A stretch of 64,000 bases of DNA from Callorhinus ursinus (lineage: Eukaryota > Chordata > Mammalia > Carnivora > Otariidae), in NCBI RefSeq assembly GCF_003265705.1, contig NW_020313157.1, positions 1,295,787 through 1,359,786 of the forward strand, written 5' to 3'. The notes beneath the pieces were generated by a model. That model had not been told where the DNA came from, made no database searches, and saw only the letters and a program-made list of their open reading frames with translations. The translations under genes and the position numbers were made by a program. Position 1 is the stretch's first letter, and each line of letters begins with the position of its first letter. This document shows positions 59,176 through 64,000 of the stretch, in pieces.

Positions 59176-59790
59176 TCACAGAAAAAACCGAGGGTGCCTG
59201 AGTGTGGGAGAGCTCCCAGGGATCACAGCAGGGAAGCCGGCTGCAGAGACGGAGCCGAGGCCCGGGCTCTCAGCTCGGGGTTGCCATAAACTGTGATTGG
59301 CGACAGAGTCGGGCCACTTCTCCTCCAGCAGGAACCCAACAAGCGGCAGATCCGGGAAGACTCCCCTTCCTCCCCTGGGAGGAGCAGTGCGGAAGCGCAC
59401 CGCAGGGATCTGCTGGGTTTGGAGACTCGACACGGGGTCGGGTGCCAGAGATAGCAACGCTCGGTCACAGGCCGGGTGAGCACGGAGTGCAGCCGGAGAC
59501 CAGGGAGACGGGAGTAACTGCTTTTCTCTGGGGGTGCACTGAGGAGCAGGACCCTGAGTTCTCAGCTCCTCCGGGTGGAGATTGGGAGGCCACCATTTTC
59601 GCCCTGGTCCTCCAAAGCTGTATCGAGAGCTTGCAGGGAACAAAAGCTCCTGAGAGCAAACCCGAGCAGATTGCTTAGCCCGGACCAACAAGGGTGGGGC
59701 AATTCCGCCTCCAGCAAAGACATTTGGGAACCACGGCAACAGGCCCTTCCCCCAGAAGATCAGCACGAACAGCCAGCAAGCCAAGACCAA
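59176..59790 (-). other. Open frame antisense to the right L1 5' UTR (204 codons), coding status doubtful
   Basis: This minus-strand frame begins MVLACWLFVLIFW, a hydrophobic start, then a basic proline-rich body. From RTQGPAPQC to LRHPRF it aligns in frame with the antisense frame at 3642-4271. The N-terminal 60 or so residues use another frame than the left copy because of a 1-bp indel. Several overlapping frames are open on both strands here (for example plus 59202-59678, 158 codons), so low stop density in GC-rich DNA may be the whole cause. Confidence 0.3.
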
Positions 59791-59939
59791 GTTTACCGAT
59801 CAAGGAGAATGGGAGAACTCCAGCGCTAGGGGAATACTGCACATAGAATTCATGGCTTTTTTTTTTTTACCATGATTCATTAGTTCATCAAAGTTAATTT
59901 TTTTAACTGTTTTTTTTTTAATTTTTCTTTTTCCCTTTT

Positions 59940-60420
59940 TCAACCAACATCTTATTAATCCCTTTTTTAAAAAAATTTTTTTTTATTTTTCATTTTTAGA
60001 GTCATATTTTATCCCTTCATAGTAGTTACCCTTATTTTTGGCATATATATATATATAAGTTGTTTTCTCTTTAAAATTTTGAGATACAATTTCTTCTAAC
60101 AGATCAATATATACCTTAAATCACTAGTGTATGGCTTTGTTCTAGTCTCCTGCCTGATCACATTCTCTCCCTTTTTTCTTTTTTTTTTAATTTTTTCTTT
60201 TTTCAAACAACTTATCAATTCCTTTTATAAAATCTTTTATAATTTTCATCTTTACAGTCATCTTCCATCCCTTCATTGTATCAACCCTTATTTTGTACAT
60301 ATATGTCATTCTTCCTTTAAAATTTTAGGAGGAACTTTCTTCTAACAGACCAAAATATGCCCAAAAGCTAGTGTGTGGCACTGATCTATGCACTAGCCTG
60401 ATCATATTTGATCATATTCT
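59940..60420 (+). repeat. Two tandem ~245-bp units in the right L1 5' UTR
   Basis: A T-rich unit ending in CTAGTGTATGGC and CCTGATCACATTC near 60160 is followed by a second unit ending CTAGTGTGTGGC and CCTGATCATATT near 60405. The anchor CTGATC recurs at 60154 and 60399, a period of 245 bp. The units contain TCTAACAGAYCAA and ATCCCTTCATWGTA in the same order. Equivalent to the pair at 2975-3470. Confidence 0.85.
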
Positions 60421-60609
60421 GTTTTTTTTTTGTTTTGTTCTGTTTTTGTTTATTTTTATCTTTTTCCTTTTTTTTTTTTCTCTTCTTTCTTTCCCTTTCT
60501 TGTCCCCTGGTTTCAGGTCTTTTCTGATTTGTATAGAGTATATTTGCTGGAGACGTTGTTAACCTGTTAGCATTCTGTTCTCTCATTCATCTGTTCTCCT
60601 CTGGACAAA

Positions 60610-61510
60610 ATGACAAGACGATAAAAATCACCTCAGCAAAAAGAACAAGAGGTAGTACCGTCTACCAGGGACCTACTCAATACTGACATTAGTACGATGT
60701 CAGACCTAGAGTTCAGAACCATGACATTAAAGATATTAGCTGGGCTTGAAAAAAGTGTGGAAGTTAGTAGAGAAACCCTTTCTGGAGAAATAAAAGAACT
60801 AACACCTAAGCAAGTCGAAATCAAAAAAGCTATTCATGAGGTACAATCAAAAATGGGGGCACTAACTGCTAGGATAAATGAGGCAGAAGACAGAATCAGC
60901 GATATAGAAGACCAAATGATGGAAAATAGAGGCTGAGAAAAAGAGAGATAAACAACTACAGGATCACGAGGGCAGAATTCGAGAGAGAGAGATAAGCAAT
61001 ACGATAAGATGAAACAACATTAGAATAATTGGGATCCCAGAAAAAGAAGAAAGAGAGAGAGGGGCAGAAGGTATATTGGAGCAAATTATACCAGACAACT
61101 TCCCTAATGTGGGGAAGGAAATAGGCATCAAAATCCAGGAGGCACAGAGAACCCCTCTCAAAATCAATAAAAATACGTCAACACCCCGACATCTAATAGT
61201 AAAACTTACGAGTCTCAGAGACAAAGAGAAAATCCTGAACGCAGCTCAGGAGAAGAGATCTGTAACCTACAATGGTAGAAACATTAGATTGGCAACAGAC
61301 CTATCCACAGAGACCTGGCAGGCCAGAAAGGCCTGGCATGATATCTTCAGAGCACTAAATGAGAAAAATATGCAGCCAAGAATACTATATCCAACTAGGC
61401 TATCACTGAAAATAGAAGGAGAGATAAAAAGCTTCCAAGACAAATAAAAACTAAAGGAATTTGCAAACACAAAACCAGCCCTACAAGAAATATTGAAAGG
61501 GGTCCTCTAA
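60610..61510 (+). pseudogene. L1 ORF1 (RNA-binding protein), inactivated
   Basis: The start codon at 60610 (MTRR) is followed by TAA at 60622, a nonsense change against the left copy. The coiled-coil part is then open as MSDLEFRTMTLKILAGLEKS to QMMENRG, ended by a 2-bp deletion near 60930. A TGA at 61010 replaces an arginine in RRNNIR. The RRM-like and C-terminal domains follow (NIRLATDLSTETWQ, LNEKNMQPR), with TAA at 61445 in FQDKQ. The natural stop is 61508-61510. About 300 codons in all, the expected length. None of the fragments would give a working ORF1 protein. Confidence 0.94.
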
Positions 61511-61591
61511 GCAAAAAGAGAGCCTAAAAGCAGCATAGACCAGAAAGGAACACAGACAATATACAGTAACAGTCACCTTATAGGCAATACA

Positions 61592-64000
61592 ATGGCACTA
61601 AATTCATATCTTTCAATAGTCACCCTGAATGTAAATGCGCTCAATGCCCCAATCAAAAGACAAAGGCTATCGGATTGGATTAAAAAACAAGACCCATCGA
61701 TATGCTGTCTGCAAGAGACTCATTTTAGACCCAAAGACACCCCAGATTGAAAATGAGGGGGTGGAAAACCATTTACCATGCTAATGGACACCAAAAGAAA
61801 GCTGGGGTGGCAATCCTTATATCAGACAAATTAGATTATAAACCAAAGACTGTAATAAGAGATGAGGAAGGACACTATATCCTACTTAAAGGGTCTATCC
61901 AACAAGAAGATCTAACAATTGTAAATATCTATGCCCCTAACATAGGAGCAGCCAATTATATAAGGCAATTAATAACAAAAGCAAAGAAACACATTGACAA
62001 CAATACAATAATAGTGGGGGACTTTAACACCTCCCTCACTGAAATGGACAGATCATCTAAGCAAAAGATCAACAAGGAAATAAAGACTTTAAATGAAACA
62101 CTGGACCAAATGGACTTTACAGACATATTCAGAACATTCCATCCCAAAGCAACAGAATACACATTCTTCTCTAGTGCCCATGGAACATTCTCCAGAGTAG
62201 ATCACATCTTAGGTCACAAATGAGGTCTCAACCGGTACCAAAAGATTGGGATTATTCCCTGCATATTTTCAGACCACAATGCTTTGAAACTAGAACTCAA
62301 TCACAAGAGGAAAGTCGGAAAGAACTCAAATACATGGAGGCTAAAGAGCATCCTACTAAAGAATGAATGGGTCAACCAGGAAATTAAAGAAGAATTCAAA
62401 AAATTCATGGAAACCAATGAAAATGAAAACACAACTGTTCAAAATCTTTGGGATACAGCAAAGGCAGTCCTGAGAGGAAACTATATAGCAATACAAGCCT
62501 TTCTCAAGAAACAAGAAAGGTCTCAAATACACAACCTAACCCTACACCTAAAGGAGCTGGAGAAAGAACAGCAAATAAAGCCTAAACCCAGCAGGAGAAG
62601 AGAAATCATAAAGATCAGAGCAGAAATCAATGAGATAGAAACCAAAAGAACAGTAGAACAGATCAATGAAACTAGGAGCTGGTTCTTTGAAAGAATTAAC
62701 AAGATTGATAAACCCCGGCCAGACTTATCAAAAAGAAAAGAGAAATGACCCAAATCAACAAAATCATGAATGAAAGAGGAGAGATCACAACCAACACCAA
62801 AGAAATACAAACAATTATAAGAACATATTATGAGCAACTCTATGCCAGCAAATTAGATAACCTGGAAGAAATGGGTACATTCCTAGAGATGTATCAACTA
62901 CCAAAATTGAACCAGGAAGAAATAGAAAACCTGAACAGACCTATAGTCACTAAGGAAATTGAAGCAGTCATCAAAAATCTCCCAAGAAACAAAAGCCCAG
63001 GGCCAGATGGCTTCCCAGGGGAATTCTATCAGACATTTCAAGAAGAATTAATACCTATTCTCCTGAAACTGTTCCAAAAAATAGAAATGGAAGGAAAACT
63101 TCCAAACTCATTTTATCAGGCCACCATTACCTTGATCCCAAAACCAGACAAAGACCCCATCAAAAAGGAGAATTACACACCAATATCCTTGATGAACATG
63201 GATGCAAACATTCTCACCAAAATACTAGCCAATAGGGTCCAACAGTACATTAAAAGGATTATTCACCATGACCAAGTCGGATTTATCCCTGGGCTGCAAG
63301 GCTGGTTCAACATCCGCAAATCCATCAACGTGATACAATACATTAACAAAAGAAAGAGCAAGAATCATATGATCCTCTCAATAGATGCAGAAAAAGCATT
63401 TGACAAAGGACAGCATCCTTTCTTGATCAAAACTCTTCAGAGTATAGGGATAGAGGGTACATACCTCAATATCATAAAAGCCATCTATGAAAAACCTACA
63501 GGGAATATCATTCTCAATGGGAAAAAGCTGAGAGCTTTTCCCCTAAGGCCAGGAACGCGGCAGGGATGTCCACTATCACCACTGCTATTCAACATAGTAT
63601 TAGAAGTCCTAGCTACAGCAATCAGACAACAAAAAGAAATCAAAGGCATCCAAATCGGCAAAGAGGAAGTCAAACTCTCACTCTTTGCAGATGATATGAT
63701 ACTGTATGTGGAAAACCCAAAAGACTCCACCCCAAAACTGCTAGAACTCATACAGGAATTCAGTAAAGTGGCAGGATATAAAATCAATGCACAGAAATCA
63801 GTGGCATTCCTATACACCAAAAACAAGACAGAAGAGAGACAAATCAAGGAGTCGATCCCATTTACAACTGCACCCAAAACCATAAGATACCTACGAAAAA
63901 ATTTAACCAAAGAGGCAAAGGATCTGTACTCAGAAAACTATTAAAGACTCATGAAAGAAATTGAAGAAGACACAAAGAAATGGAAAAATGTTCCATGCTC
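61592..64000 (+). pseudogene. L1 ORF2 (endonuclease and reverse transcriptase), inactivated, 3' part outside
   Basis: Starts MALNSYLSIVTLNVNALNAP. The endonuclease is shifted by a 1-bp deletion near 61743 and goes on as MRGWKTIYHANGH, NIYAPN, VGDFNT and SRVDHILGHK, with TGA at 62221. The linker is open to 62748, where a 1-bp deletion near 62715 changes frame. The reverse transcriptase is then open for 399 codons (62745-63944): [46 protein letters not shown] and the catalytic [12 protein letters not shown]. It ends at TAA 63942 (NYKT-type lysine lost), before the thumb and C-terminal region. Not functional as a whole. Confidence 0.94.

Larger units (their letters stand above)
58795..60609 (+). 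promoter_or_regulatory. L1 5' UTR with internal promoter region, right copy
   Basis: About 1.8 kb upstream of ORF1. The first 1 kb is GC- and CpG-rich, in contrast to the AT-rich surroundings. The second part is T-rich and carries the tandem units. L1 5' UTRs drive transcription of the element from within; activity of this copy cannot be judged from sequence. Confidence 0.85.
58795..64000 (+). mobile_element. LINE-1 retrotransposon, plus strand, 5'-complete, cut by the right window edge
   Basis: The start GGGGGGCGGAGCAAGATGGC resembles full-length L1 5' ends. Then follow a CpG-rich 5' UTR (to about 59850), an A/T-rich duplicated spacer, ORF1 (60610-61510), an 81-bp spacer and ORF2 from 61592 to the window edge. 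The sequence matches the minus-strand copy at 1-4235. ORF1 has a stop at codon 5, and ORF2 has frameshifts and stops, so the copy is non-autonomous. The 3' end is outside the window. Confidence 0.97.

Noticed and set aside
59202..59678. 158-codon sense frame in the right L1 5' UTR as a possible uORF
   Set aside because: Open in GC-rich DNA along with several other frames; the left copy lacks an equivalent of similar length.
1..64000. CRISPR array, operon or prokaryotic system
   Set aside because: All diagnostic repeats are mammalian retroelements; no regular repeat-spacer structure or bacterial gene exists.

Overview
This window looks like non-coding genomic DNA (intergenic or intronic) from a caniform carnivore. 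The diagnostic signal is seven tRNA-derived carnivore SINEs (SINEC type, heads such as GGGGCACCTGGGTGGCTC, CT-rich middle, AATAAA-rich tail). The young copies have the head and body I associate with bears, mustelids and pinnipeds. I see neither the dog-type SINEC_Cf head nor the cat-type body, so I favour an arctoid carnivore; this is recollection-based inference, not a species call. I find no exon, splice-bounded frame, tRNA, rRNA, CRISPR array or viral gene that I can support. The open frames present are short, or lie inside or antisense to repeats.

Layout. Positions 1-4235 hold a minus-strand LINE-1 whose ORF2 runs off the left edge. Positions 58795-64000 hold a plus-strand LINE-1 of the same or a closely related family, whose ORF2 runs off the right edge. 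The two are divergent (5' ends facing each other) and form a large inverted repeat around about 54.5 kb. Both have broken ORF1 and ORF2, so neither can encode its own retrotransposition proteins. Both share a GC-rich 5' UTR, an A/T-rich pair of about 245-250 bp tandem units before ORF1, and a long open frame antisense to the 5' UTR.

The 54.5 kb between them is AT-rich and built from old mammalian repeats: many MIR and L2 fragments, two or three hAT-type elements, one MLT1-like LTR, and a 5 kb minus-strand ancient L1 (about 35345-40315) carrying two later SINEs. Several SINEs have clear target-site duplications of 14-17 bp, and several interrupt a MIR, L2 or old L1, which gives a relative insertion order. 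Between repeats lie unique stretches, some of which look like possible conserved non-coding elements by eye. That needs an alignment to test.

Simple-sequence landmarks: a (TG)n tract at 46853-46899, a 36-nt strictly alternating purine-pyrimidine run at 49144-49179, a degenerate GGAAT/GGAGT pentamer array at 47171-47315, facing GATA and TATC tracts at 52269-52375, a (GTTTT)n tract at 41366-41400 and a purine-rich tract at 42831-42894. I did not find a convincing new system. The items most worth checking are the shared antisense frame and duplicated 5' UTR units of the two L1s.
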